DNA of 64,000 nt from Alkalibacter mobilis (lineage in GTDB: Bacteria; Bacillota; Clostridia; Eubacteriales; Alkalibacteraceae): the NCBI RefSeq assembly GCF_015594845.1, contig NZ_JADNRK010000005.1, positions 80,388-144,387 of the forward strand, given 5' to 3'. The notes below the pieces were generated by a model, which was not told the origin of the DNA, made no database searches, and saw nothing but the letters and a program-made list of their open reading frames with translations. Position numbers and translations under genes: made by a program. Position 1 is the first letter of the stretch. Each line of letters opens with the position of its first letter. Below are positions 44,772 to 53,891 of the stretch, in pieces.

Positions 44772-44785
44772 TGTAATGGTTTCCA
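44772..44785. promoter_or_regulatory. Possible cre (CcpA) site upstream of ptsI
   Basis: TGGAAACCATTACA on the minus strand matches TGNAANCGNTNNCA at all defined positions but one (the central G). It lies in the 264-base gap upstream of ptsI, which otherwise holds A/T-rich promoter-like sequence without a clear -35 and the ilvE terminator. Confidence 0.35.
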
Positions 44786-44910
44786 TTTTTTCCGATTGCA
44801 ACATTTCTGACGTATATATGTAAATGTTTGCAAAACTATGAAAATAATGCCGCTGTGCAATTCTTACACTCAACGGAAATATTCCCATTTTTAGAGCTCT
44901 TAAACAAAAA

Positions 44911-44940
44911 ATTCGAGTGTCCAATCTAGTCAGACACTCG
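44911..44940 (-). terminator. Terminator of ilvE
   Basis: CGAGTGTC / GACACTCG stem (44914-44921, 44933-44940) followed on the minus strand by AATTTTTTG. Confidence 0.88.
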
Positions 44941-44950
44941 GTTGTAATAT

Positions 44951-46012
44951 TTATAGTATTGTTATCCATCCAAATTTATCTTCAGCTTTTCCGTACTGGA
45001 TATCAGTCATTTCGCTGTAAAGTCTTTGAGATGCTTCGCCGATCTTTCCGTCGTTGATCACCATATCGTTGCCTTTGAAAGCAAGTACTCCAATCGGGGA
45101 TATTACCGCAGCAGTTCCGGTTGCAAATGCTTCTTCCAGTTTTCCCTCATTATGATAGGCTACCAACTCGTCAATGGTGATCTTTTGTTCAATCACTTCG
45201 TATCCCCAATCTCTAAGGAGTTTAATGGCAGAATCTCTTGTGATTCCTGAAAGTATGCTCCCTTCCAAAGGTGCTGTATAAATTTTTCCGTCGATCTTGA
45301 AGAAAGCGTTGCTCGTTCCCACTTCTTCAATGTATTTTCTTTCTTTTCCGTCCAACCACAATACCTGTGAATATCCCTTTTTATTTGCCTCCACCTGGGC
45401 TTTCAAGCTTGCCGCATAGTTGCCGCCTGTTTTGGCAAATCCGGTACCGCCTGGCACGGCTCTGACAAATTGGTCCTCAACAAATATCTTTGTTGGATTT
45501 AAACCTTCCTTGTAATATGCGCCAACAGGCGATAAAATTACCATGAACTTGTAAGTTGATGCCGGCCTGACGCCTAAAAACGGATCGGTTGCTATTACGA
45601 ATGGTCTTACGTAAAGGGAGGTTCCCGCCGCCTCAGGCACCCATTCTTTCTCGACTTCAATAAGTTTTTTTATGGCTTGAAACATCAGTTCTTCGTCTAT
45701 CTGTGGAATGCACATTCTTTCATTTGATTGATTCAATCTTTTTAGATTGTCTCTTACTCTGAAAAGCTGGATTTTCCCTTCAGCATTTTTGTAGGCCTTC
45801 AAGCCTTCAAAAGTTTCCTGACCGTAATGAAACACCATTGCCGATGGCTCCAACTCCAGTGGTCCGTAAGGCACGATCCTGGGATCGAACCAGCCTTTTT
45901 CCGTTGAATAGTCCATTACGAACATGTGGTCAGTAAAGTAATTTCCGAAACCGAGATTATTTTGATCCGGTTTTGTTTTTGGATTTGAATTTTTTATTAT
46001 GGTTATTTCCAC
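44951..46012 (-). CDS. ilvE: Branched-chain amino acid aminotransferase
   Basis: PLP fold type IV aminotransferase of 353 residues, the length of the larger bacterial BCAT class. Visible features are GLKAYKNAEGKIQLFRVRDNLKRLNQS, the PLP-binding region around KTGGNYAASLKAQ, LDGKERKYIEEVGTSNAFF and the C-terminal EEAFATGTAAVISPIG. It interconverts leucine, isoleucine and valine with their keto acids. The GTG at 46012 is chosen because AAGGCGGGA lies upstream and family members start near MEIxIxKN; the frame extends to 46057 without a ribosome binding site. No T-box leader was seen. Confidence 0.93.
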   Translation of the reverse strand: MEITIIKNSNPKTKPDQNNLGFGNYFTDHMFVMDYSTEKGWFDPRIVPYGPLELEPSAMVFHYGQETFEGLKAYKNAEGKIQLFRVRDNLKRLNQSNERMCIPQIDEELMFQAIKKLIEVEKEWVPEAAGTSLYVRPFVIATDPFLGVRPASTYKFMVILSPVGAYYKEGLNPTKIFVEDQFVRAVPGGTGFAKTGGNYAASLKAQVEANKKGYSQVLWLDGKERKYIEEVGTSNAFFKIDGKIYTAPLEGSILSGITRDSAIKLLRDWGYEVIEQKITIDELVAYHNEGKLEEAFATGTAAVISPIGVLAFKGNDMVINDGKIGEASQRLYSEMTDIQYGKAEDKFGWITIL

Positions 46013-46090
46013 GATACATCCCGCCTTTGTTTTCATATTCTTATTATTATATCTCACTAGTTTTTGTGTAACAAGGAAATATATTCCATC

Positions 46091-47698
46091 TTACATGTAT
46101 TTTTCTATTATTTTTAGAGCAGTCTTTATTCCATCTATGGATGCACTCATTATTCCCCCTGCATAACCGGCTCCTTCACCACAGGGATAAAGATTCCGCA
46201 AGTTCAAGGATTCCATCGTTTCAGCACTTCTGGTTATCCTCATGGGTGCGGATGTCCTGGTCTCCACACCTGTCAATACTGCATCCCTTCTTGCAAATCC
46301 CGGTATTTTACGATCAAAATCAATCAGGGCATTTCTGATGGGATTGGTCACATAATCTGGAAGACAGGCATCAAGATCACCAAACCTGACTCCCGGTGGG
46401 CAGGTTGGCTCTACGTCTCCCAAATGTGTACTGATATTCCGTTCTAAAAAATCTCCTGCAAGCTGTACAGGTGCATTGTAGTCACTTCCGCCTTCAAGAA
46501 AAGCCCTGCTTTCCCAATTATGCAGATAGTCCAAAGCTCCCAATGGCTCGTTGCCGTAGTCGGAGGGATTAACAGTAACTATTATGGCGCTATTGGAATT
46601 ATTTCCGTTTCTACTGTGGTAACTCATGCCGTTTACCACCAAAGTAGATTCTTCTGAAGATGAACCAACGACAAGTCCTCCCGGGCACATGCAAAAAGAG
46701 TACACACCTCTGCCGGAGTATTTATCCCTGTATGACAACTGATAGGAAGCTGCACCCAGAATGTTGCTTCTGTGATATTTCCCATATTGATTTTTATTTA
46801 TCATTTCTGAGGGATGTTCTATCCTTACTCCTATGGCAAATGACTTGGGCTCCACAAACACCTTTTTTTCAATAAGCATTCTGTATACATCGTTGGCACT
46901 ATGGCCGGTAGCCAGGATGATGTCGTCGCTGTATATGGAATCGCCGCCATCTATCTCCAGCCCTACGGCTTTGCCGTTTTCCGTGATTATATCAGTGATT
47001 CGAGAAGAAAAGTTGACTTTCCCGCCCAAATTTTCAATTTGCTTGCGGATCCCGCTGATAACTCCACGGAGCTTGTCAGTACCTATATGTGGTTTATTAA
47101 GGTACAGTATTTCTTCAGGAGCTCCATTTTCATAAAAACATCTAAGTACCTCACCACTTAAAGGACTCTTGACCCTGGTGGTCAATTTACCGTCGGAAAA
47201 TGTTCCTGCACCCCCTTCACCAAAATGAACGTTGCTGTTTACATTCAAACGCCCTTCATTCCAGAAAGCTTCCACATCTTTGACCCTGTCCTCCACAGAC
47301 TTTCCCCGCTCGAACACAACTGGATTCAAACCTGCTTCGGCCAGCTTCAAAGCAGCAAACAGACCTGCCGGCCCAAACCCTACTACTATAGGAGGCTTTA
47401 AAGGATTTTTACAAACAAAGCCTCTCTCATTTACATGCACCGGCTTATCCGTTTCTTCCAATGTAAACTTCTGCCTTCGGCTCTGTGCCGGTCTTTTTTT
47501 GAGCTCGAGAAAAAAACTGTATAAAACGAAAATCCCGACAGTATTCTTTTTTCTGGCATCGATGGATTTTGATTTGATTTTCCATGACAGGATATCCTGT
47601 GGATCCAAATTTAAAAGATCGGGCAATATATCACCCGGATCTTTAGGATGCGCATCTATATTTATCTTGAAATTCTTTAACATGTAATAATAAACCAT
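46091..47698 (-). CDS. FAD-dependent dehydrogenase, COG2509 type
   Basis: Flavoprotein of 535 residues. An N-terminal ferredoxin-like domain of about 95 residues is followed by a dinucleotide-binding motif (VVGFGPAGLFAALKLAEAGLNPVVFERG). GGAGTFSDGKLTTR, SFCMCPGGLVVGSSSEE and the C-terminal GEGAGYAGGIMSASIDGIK are the marks of this widespread uncharacterised family. The natural substrate is unknown. It overlaps the cdaR stop region and is cotranscribed with the c-di-AMP genes. The start at 47698 follows an AGAGGAA site. Confidence 0.88.
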   Translation of the reverse strand: MVYYYMLKNFKINIDAHPKDPGDILPDLLNLDPQDILSWKIKSKSIDARKKNTVGIFVLYSFFLELKKRPAQSRRQKFTLEETDKPVHVNERGFVCKNPLKPPIVVGFGPAGLFAALKLAEAGLNPVVFERGKSVEDRVKDVEAFWNEGRLNVNSNVHFGEGGAGTFSDGKLTTRVKSPLSGEVLRCFYENGAPEEILYLNKPHIGTDKLRGVISGIRKQIENLGGKVNFSSRITDIITENGKAVGLEIDGGDSIYSDDIILATGHSANDVYRMLIEKKVFVEPKSFAIGVRIEHPSEMINKNQYGKYHRSNILGAASYQLSYRDKYSGRGVYSFCMCPGGLVVGSSSEESTLVVNGMSYHSRNGNNSNSAIIVTVNPSDYGNEPLGALDYLHNWESRAFLEGGSDYNAPVQLAGDFLERNISTHLGDVEPTCPPGVRFGDLDACLPDYVTNPIRNALIDFDRKIPGFARRDAVLTGVETRTSAPMRITRSAETMESLNLRNLYPCGEGAGYAGGIMSASIDGIKTALKIIEKYM

Positions 47699-47700
47699 AT

Positions 47701-48918
47701 CTATTCCTCTTCCAACAATAAAGTTATCTTTTCAGGATCTATGGATATAACATTTATCTTGTCAATGGCTTCCATACTCAAATCGTATTCAGATTCTCCT
47801 GTCACCGCCCCTGCAAGGTCTATGTACAATTGTATTTGAGACTGATTCAAGCCATCTATGATGCTTTTGGCTCCAGACAAATTAACAATAAAATTGTTTC
47901 CTTCCGGATACTCTGAAACATTAACACCCTCCGGCCTGTTTCGCAACTCGAAAGTCGACACCGAAAATTCTCTGGCTTCTATTTCTTCAACATAAATTTT
48001 AACTACGACTTTATTCTCTCCATCAGAAGACTCGATCCCATCCGGAAAGATCAGTTCTGCTTCCACTTCAGCATCTTTGTCCAAACCGTTCAAATTGATG
48101 GGTTCGGTTTTTATCTGGGTCAAATTTGATGCAACTTCTGATCCTACCGTTATTTTTGACGGTTCTACCGTTATTTCTTTAATAGCAAAACCTTCTGCCG
48201 GCTCACCCGTTGTTTCCGGGATTATTTCTACATCATAATTTTTTCCGATTTTTGCCGTTACCGAAATTTCCGAAGGAGATATGGTCACATCTGTAAGTTC
48301 CGTTCCCCTTTCGTCATAAGCGGCAAGCGATACTCGCTGAGTAAACTCTTTGGTTTTGCCTGTCAAATCAACTGACGTTGCGATCCTGTTGATTTTAGCC
48401 AGGACATTCTCACCGCCTTTAACTGCCACACTGCCCGGGTTGGTGCTGTAATCCAACAGTTGCAGACCATCTTCCAATTCACCGACAAAATCGACTTTGA
48501 TATCCCTGCTTTGCTCGCTCAGCCTATCCACGTCCACGGTGATGTTGGCCGGGCTTACATTTACAAGGTCGATCAACTCCGGGATCCCTTCTATCCGGAC
48601 TGGAAGACTGTAAGTGCCTTTGTCTTCAATTGGATCCAGATCGATAGAAGCTGTAATATCCCTCCACTCCATATTGTATAAAGTGCTGGTCCTGCCATTG
48701 AGCGTTATGTCTACGTTAAAATCCAGATCCTGGGAAATTATCAGTCCTTTTTCTTCAAGAGCTTCCTCATTATTGATCGTCACTCTTATATTATTGTATC
48801 TTTGATTTACCTTCGGATCCTGGTCTCCTATGACATAGACCCACAAGACAAACGCAATGATCAGCGAGATTACGATCTTTACGTTGGTCCTACTGTTGCT
48901 CTTCTTTGTTTTTTTCAT
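47701..48918 (-). CDS. cdaR: CdaR (YbbR-domain) regulator of diadenylate cyclase
   Basis: Membrane-anchored extracellular protein of 405 residues. One N-terminal helix (IVISLIIAFVLWVYVIGD) is followed by about four YbbR beta repeats, each with a V-x-V-x-G/P pattern (e.g. ANITVDVDRLSEQSRDIKV, PSEISVTAKIG, PSKITVGSEVA). CdaR controls the cyclase CdaA, and the gene overlaps cdaA by 29 bases, so translation is coupled. The glmM gene that often follows cdaAR is not here; a COG2509 flavoprotein follows instead. Confidence 0.92.
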   Translation of the reverse strand: MKKTKKSNSRTNVKIVISLIIAFVLWVYVIGDQDPKVNQRYNNIRVTINNEEALEEKGLIISQDLDFNVDITLNGRTSTLYNMEWRDITASIDLDPIEDKGTYSLPVRIEGIPELIDLVNVSPANITVDVDRLSEQSRDIKVDFVGELEDGLQLLDYSTNPGSVAVKGGENVLAKINRIATSVDLTGKTKEFTQRVSLAAYDERGTELTDVTISPSEISVTAKIGKNYDVEIIPETTGEPAEGFAIKEITVEPSKITVGSEVASNLTQIKTEPINLNGLDKDAEVEAELIFPDGIESSDGENKVVVKIYVEEIEAREFSVSTFELRNRPEGVNVSEYPEGNNFIVNLSGAKSIIDGLNQSQIQLYIDLAGAVTGESEYDLSMEAIDKINVISIDPEKITLLLEEE

Positions 48919-49759
48919 TATTTTGCGTCCCCCAGAACTTAATCTTCAAGCTTTTATCTTCCTTTGCAACGAATTCTTCCGTTAAGAATTCCTTCAGGGA
49001 ATTTGCATCAAGATACCGATATAACTTTCCTGTGTTTGCATATGAAATAACACCTGATTCTTCCGAAACAATCAAAATTATCGCATCGGAGTTTTCAGAC
49101 ATTCCCATTGCCGCTCTATGTCTCGTACCCAGGGTCTTGCTAACATTTTTGTTCTCGGTCAGTGGTAAAAGGCACGATGCCGCCTTCAATCGATTTTCCT
49201 GTATGCGTATAATGACTGCTCCATCATGAAGCGGCGTATTGGGTGTGAAAATGTTCATTAGAAGTTCCGCACTTACAGCCGAATCAAGCCTGGTTCCGGT
49301 AGAAATAATATCCTCCAGACCCGTATCACGTTCCAAGACAATGAGTGCTCCCGTTTTTTCATCGGACATGTGCTTGACGGCCTCGACTATCTCCTCGATC
49401 GTTTTTTTTGTTTCCGTTACATTTTCCATCCATTTAGTCCTGAAAAAGCTGGTTCTTCCTATATGTTCCAAAGCTCGTCTAAGCTCAGGCTGAAAAACTA
49501 TAATAAGTGCGATAAATCCAACCGTCATAAGATTTCTCAGCAAAAAATTGACGGTGTGAAGCCCAAACCATTCGCTAAGTTGTGTGGATAAAAGCAAGAC
49601 AACTACACCTTTGGCTACCTGTTCGGCTTGGGTGTCGGTTATCCATCCTATTATTTTATATATCACGAAAGCCACAATAAGAATGTCTATTACGCTCGAT
49701 GGTTTTATCAAAACTGAAAGATTCATTATAAAATCTTGAACCTGTGCCAATAAGGTCAC
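48890..49759 (-). CDS. cdaA: Diadenylate cyclase CdaA
   Basis: c-di-AMP synthase of 289 residues with three N-terminal membrane helices and a DAC domain. Catalytic motifs are DGA (179-181, TPLHDGAVI) and RHR (213-215, GTRHRAAMGMSE). c-di-AMP controls potassium, osmolyte and wall homeostasis, which connects it to osmolyte import in Firmicutes generally. The GTG at 49759 lies on its own GGGAG, so the TTG at 49750, eight bases from GGGAG, is an equally likely start. Confidence 0.95.
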   Translation of the reverse strand: MTLLAQVQDFIMNLSVLIKPSSVIDILIVAFVIYKIIGWITDTQAEQVAKGVVVLLLSTQLSEWFGLHTVNFLLRNLMTVGFIALIIVFQPELRRALEHIGRTSFFRTKWMENVTETKKTIEEIVEAVKHMSDEKTGALIVLERDTGLEDIISTGTRLDSAVSAELLMNIFTPNTPLHDGAVIIRIQENRLKAASCLLPLTENKNVSKTLGTRHRAAMGMSENSDAIILIVSEESGVISYANTGKLYRYLDANSLKEFLTEEFVAKEDKSLKIKFWGTQNNEKNKEEQQ

Positions 49760-49853
49760 TCCCTTTTTATTTTCCCTAAAATTCTTCCTTATAATAACTA
49801 TAGCATACCTAAAGTAATTTTTTACAACAAGTTATCGCAAATATGGCCGGATA

Positions 49854-49883
49854 CAGTAAAAAACCAGCTGTTAAGCCGGTTTC
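49854..49883 (-). terminator. Terminator of pycA
   Basis: AAACCGGCT / AGCTGGTTT stem (one G-T pair) followed on the minus strand by TTT, nine bases after the pycA stop. Confidence 0.8.
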
Positions 49884-49891
49884 CTACTCGT

Positions 49892-52800
49892 TTAAACCAG
49901 TTGTATGACAAGTTCTCCCGATTTTACTGATTGCCCTTTTTGAGCGTAAACTTTTTCTACGATGCCATCAACGCTGCTGACGATCTCAGTTTCCATTTTC
50001 ATGGCCTCTATTATCATCAGAGGTTGATTGACCTTAACTTCATCACCCTCATTGACCAATACATTTACCACTGTACCCGGTATGCTGGACCCAACCTGGT
50101 ATGGGTCATTCTTGTCCACCTGTTTGTGGGCGTCTCTTGTTTGGGCTAAAAATGATTTGGTGTCTTCTATGAATATTTCTCTTCTAAATCCGTCAACTTC
50201 AAATACAACAGGTCTCATTCCCTGATCGTTGATTTTGCCGATGTCCACAAGCTTTACAACATAGCTTTTACCAGAGCCCATTTCTATTTGGGAAACCTCC
50301 CCAACTTTCAATCCGTGGAAGAAAACATCACTTTCCATTCTCATGTACTCGTCGTTTACACACATGTACTCCACGTACTCTCTGAAAACCTTTGGATACA
50401 AAGCAGCCGCCAAAAGATCCTTTTGGTCCAGTTCAAGATTGAAATCTTTTTTATACTCAGCTGTTATTTCATCGAAATCCACATCGGGAAGAAGGGTTCC
50501 AGGCCTTACCATTATTGGTTTTTCACCTTTAAGCACAATGGATTGAAGTCTTTCGTTGAACCCGCCCTCTGGCTGTCCCATCATACCCTTGAAGAAATCC
50601 CTGACTGAATCGGGATAAGCCATATCCTTGCCTTTTTCGTATATATTTTCCTTGTTCAATTCGTTTTGAACCATGAATATTGCCATATCGCCTACTGCCT
50701 TGGATGAAGGGGTAACCTTGACAATATCTCCAAAAAGTTCATTGGCCTCTACGAACATCTCCTTGACTTCCTTGAATTTATGTCCAAGCCCAAAGCTTTC
50801 CACCTGTGCCTTCAAGTTTGAATACTGGCCACCTGGTATTTCATATTTGTAGATCTCTGTGGAGCTGGATTTAAGGCCGGATTCAAATTCATGGTAAACA
50901 TCCCTGACCGTGGTCCAATAATCTGAAAGCATCTGCAGATTGTCAAGATCCATTTTAGTCTGTCTGTCAGTATTTTCCACCGCAGCCACTATTGAATTCA
51001 AAGCTGGATGACTTGTAAGTCCGCTCATTCCGTTTATTGCAGTATCCACTATGTCGACTCCTGCCATTGCCGCCATAAGAAGAGTTGCCACTCCATTTCC
51101 GGTAGTATCGTGAGTGTGAAGGTGTATCGGCAATTTGACTTCCTGCTTCAATGTAGTTATGAGTTTGTGAGCAGCTGCAGGCTTTAGCAATGCGGACATG
51201 TCCTTAATTGCAATGATATGAGCTCCCATGGATTCAATCTCTTTTGCTTTTCTCACGTAATAATCAAGGTTGTACTTGGTTCTGGACTCATCTAGAATAT
51301 CGCCTGTATAACAGATACTCACCTCGGCTACCTTGTTTTGTTTTAGAACTTCTTCAACAGATACCTTGGTGGCTTCCAGCCAATTCAATGAGTCAAATAT
51401 CCTGAATACGTCTATACCGCTTTGTGCAGCTTCTTTAACGAATTCCCGTATCAAATTGTCGGGATAATTTTTATATCCAACAGCATTGGAGCCCCTAAGC
51501 AACATTTGGAAAAGTATATTCGGGATCCTTTCCCTTAATTCTGAAAGTCTTTTCCACGGTGATTCTTTCAAGTACCTGTAGCTTACATCAAATGTGGCTC
51601 CACCCCACATTTCCAGAGAAAACAAGTCATTTGCAAGGTGTGCCGTGGATTTTGCCACTTTTATCATGTCTCTGCTTCTCACTCTTGTTGCCAAAAGCGA
51701 TTGGTGTGCATCTCTAAAAGTAGTGTCCGTCAATAAAAGCTGCTTTTGGTCTTTTATCCACTCCACCAGACCTTCCGGTCCTTTTTCGTCAAGGATCTGC
51801 TTTGTTCCGTAAAGAGATTTACTCTCATCGTATTTTGGGATAACAGGCTTGTCAAAGTCTCTCTTGTTGCCAAAAGTTTCGTTTACGACTTTGTTGCCTA
51901 TAAATCTGAGAAGTCTCACTTCATCCCCTGCAGTTGTTGAATCCAACTTGAATAGCTCCGGATGATTGTCTATGAAATTGGTATCGCAGTTGCCTTCTAT
52001 AAAAGTCTCGTGTTCCAGAACGTTGATTATAAAATCTTTGTTGGTTTTGACCCCATCGATTTCATGTTCTTTAACCGCTCTTAGCGCCTTTCTTCTAGTT
52101 TCCTCGAAAGTTCTTCCAAATGCGGTTGTCTTGACCAGCAGGCTGTCGTAATAAGGGGATATTACCGCCCCTGTGAATCCGTTACCGCCGTCAAGCCTTA
52201 CTCCATTGCCCGATCCTGTCCTGTAGACTTCAAGTTTTCCCGTGTCAGGCATGAAATTGTTTTGAGGATCTTCTGTGGTTATTCTGCACTGGATCGCCGC
52301 TCCTCGCATGACCACGCTTTCCTGATCAGCTATCCCGATGGCCTCCGACATCAATGAATGGCCTTGTGCAATCAATATCTGGGCATGTACGATGTCAATG
52401 CCTGTTACAAGTTCCGTCACCGTATGTTCCACCTGGATCCTTGGATTCATTTCGATAAAGTAGTGATCTCCCTTTTTGTCCACCAAAAACTCAACGGTTC
52501 CTGCATTCCTATAGTTAACCGATTTCGCCAGCTTGATGGCATCTTCACATATTTTTTCCCTTTGTTCGTCGTTGATGCTTTGCGACGGAGTGAACTCAAT
52601 AAGCTTTTGATGTCTTCTCTGGATGGAACAGTCTCTCTCGAATAAATGAACTATATTGCCGTAGTTGTCTCCTAAAACCTGAACTTCTATGTGTTTTGGA
52701 GTCTCAAGGTACTTCTCGATGAAGATCTCTCCGCTGCCAAATGCCTTGAAAGCTTCACTTCTTGCAGAATGGAATTCCCTGAGGAGGTTTTTTTCATCCT

Positions 52801-53323
52801 TTACGATCCTCATTCCACGTCCACCGCCACCAGCGGCCGCCTTTAACATTATGGGATACCCGGCTATTCTGGCAAATTCCATAGCCTCTTCGTCAGTCTC
52901 TATGGGTTTTTCCACCCCTGGGATAGTAGGCACGCCTACTTTGTTGGCCTGGATCTTGGATCTGATTTTATCTCCAAGTTGGTTCATCATTACATGATCC
53001 GGTCCTATAAAAGTTATACCTTTAGACTCGCATTTTCTTGCAAATTCCGGATTTTCGGATAAAAATCCATAACCCGGATGTATTGCATCCACTTCTTTCT
53101 TTTGTGCCAATTCTATTATCTTGTCCATATTAAGGTAAGCGTCCACAGGACCTCTATGGTCTTCTATCAGATAGGCCTCGTCTGCTTTTCTTCTAAAAAG
53201 TGAAAGTTTGTCTTCCTCGGCGTAAATTGCCACAGTGGCAATTCCAAGTTCTTGGCAAGCTCTAATTATTCTTATGGCTATTTCGCCTCTGTTGGCTATT
53301 AAGACCTTTTTAAACTTCTTCAT
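49892..53323 (-). CDS. pyc: Pyruvate carboxylase
   Basis: Biotin enzyme of 1143 residues making oxaloacetate from pyruvate and bicarbonate. Residues 1-450 are biotin carboxylase (ATP-grasp GGGGRGMRIV, IQVEHTVTE). About 530-1000 is the carboxyltransferase TIM barrel (TDTTFRDAHQSLLATRVR, HLHTHDTTGN), with a PYC tetramerisation region between. The last 70 residues are the biotin carrier domain with IEAMKMETEI, the lysine being the biotin site. BirA of this window would modify it. A single polypeptide, not a split form. Ribosome binding site AAAGGAGGCG. Confidence 0.98.
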   Translation of the reverse strand: MKKFKKVLIANRGEIAIRIIRACQELGIATVAIYAEEDKLSLFRRKADEAYLIEDHRGPVDAYLNMDKIIELAQKKEVDAIHPGYGFLSENPEFARKCESKGITFIGPDHVMMNQLGDKIRSKIQANKVGVPTIPGVEKPIETDEEAMEFARIAGYPIMLKAAAGGGGRGMRIVKDEKNLLREFHSARSEAFKAFGSGEIFIEKYLETPKHIEVQVLGDNYGNIVHLFERDCSIQRRHQKLIEFTPSQSINDEQREKICEDAIKLAKSVNYRNAGTVEFLVDKKGDHYFIEMNPRIQVEHTVTELVTGIDIVHAQILIAQGHSLMSEAIGIADQESVVMRGAAIQCRITTEDPQNNFMPDTGKLEVYRTGSGNGVRLDGGNGFTGAVISPYYDSLLVKTTAFGRTFEETRRKALRAVKEHEIDGVKTNKDFIINVLEHETFIEGNCDTNFIDNHPELFKLDSTTAGDEVRLLRFIGNKVVNETFGNKRDFDKPVIPKYDESKSLYGTKQILDEKGPEGLVEWIKDQKQLLLTDTTFRDAHQSLLATRVRSRDMIKVAKSTAHLANDLFSLEMWGGATFDVSYRYLKESPWKRLSELRERIPNILFQMLLRGSNAVGYKNYPDNLIREFVKEAAQSGIDVFRIFDSLNWLEATKVSVEEVLKQNKVAEVSICYTGDILDESRTKYNLDYYVRKAKEIESMGAHIIAIKDMSALLKPAAAHKLITTLKQEVKLPIHLHTHDTTGNGVATLLMAAMAGVDIVDTAINGMSGLTSHPALNSIVAAVENTDRQTKMDLDNLQMLSDYWTTVRDVYHEFESGLKSSSTEIYKYEIPGGQYSNLKAQVESFGLGHKFKEVKEMFVEANELFGDIVKVTPSSKAVGDMAIFMVQNELNKENIYEKGKDMAYPDSVRDFFKGMMGQPEGGFNERLQSIVLKGEKPIMVRPGTLLPDVDFDEITAEYKKDFNLELDQKDLLAAALYPKVFREYVEYMCVNDEYMRMESDVFFHGLKVGEVSQIEMGSGKSYVVKLVDIGKINDQGMRPVVFEVDGFRREIFIEDTKSFLAQTRDAHKQVDKNDPYQVGSSIPGTVVNVLVNEGDEVKVNQPLMIIEAMKMETEIVSSVDGIVEKVYAQKGQSVKSGELVIQLV

Positions 53324-53411
53324 TTTGCGCCTCCTTTATTTATAGGTATTTCTATTATTTTATCAGAATTTTTGTATTAAAAAAAGAACAATTTAACCGA
53401 CTATTGAATAT

Positions 53412-53600
53412 TTATTCGTCATCATCCGAATTTTTATCTGCTGACAAGTCCTGATCGTTATCCTCGCAGATTTCATCAAAGTTGAATTTTCTATCAAGGG
53501 CATCCTTGTACCTCTGGCTTTTGTATATCATGTTGGACATTCTCGTCACCACTATAAATCCCAGAATGAAAATCACTGCAGTTATTGCATAATATTTCAT
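53412..53600 (-). CDS. Small single-pass membrane protein of unknown function
   Basis: Protein of 62 residues with one N-terminal helix (YAITAVIFILGFIVVT) and a short basic then strongly acidic tail ending DDDE. It overlaps the chorismate mutase stop by four bases, so it is expressed with the shikimate genes. No family recognised. Confidence 0.6.
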   Translation of the reverse strand: MKYYAITAVIFILGFIVVTRMSNMIYKSQRYKDALDRKFNFDEICEDNDQDLSADKNSDDDE

Positions 53601-53878
53601 TTCTTCTCCTTGTCTCTGACTTCCTGCTGATACTCCCTGCTTATCTCCATCAGATTCGTAAAAAATTCATCTAAATATGGTTTCATTTCTTTGGAGTCAT
53701 CCATGCCCAGGACCTTTTCTATAACTTCCTTCTCCCTCTCCGAATCAAATATCTCCATACCGCTTTTCATCTTGAACTCAACTACTGCTTTGGAAATTTT
53801 CATTCTTTCCAAAAACAATCTTCTTAATTCTTCATTTATCTCATCTATCTTGTTTCGAAGTATATTTAAATCTTCCAT
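53597..53878 (-). CDS. Chorismate mutase, AroQ type
   Basis: All-helical protein of 93 residues that rearranges chorismate to prephenate. The pattern LRNKIDEINEELRRLFLERMKISKAVVEFK gives the Arg and Lys of the AroQ active site in helix 1, and EIFDSEREKEVI continues with the second conserved region. It is monofunctional, with no prephenate dehydratase or DAHP synthase fused. The ATG at 53878 is chosen because GGAGG lies upstream. It follows aroC by 13 bases. Confidence 0.9.
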   Translation of the reverse strand: MEDLNILRNKIDEINEELRRLFLERMKISKAVVEFKMKSGMEIFDSEREKEVIEKVLGMDDSKEMKPYLDEFFTNLMEISREYQQEVRDKEKK

Positions 53879-53891
53879 CCAAACCTCCATT

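Noticed and set aside
44580..44969. A 129-codon minus-strand frame in the ptsI upstream region
   Set aside because: It overlaps the ilvE terminator and the ptsI start in another frame, with no ribosome binding site or known domain.
46013..46090. T-box leader upstream of ilvE
   Set aside because: The gap is too short and lacks the conserved T-box sequence and specifier stem.
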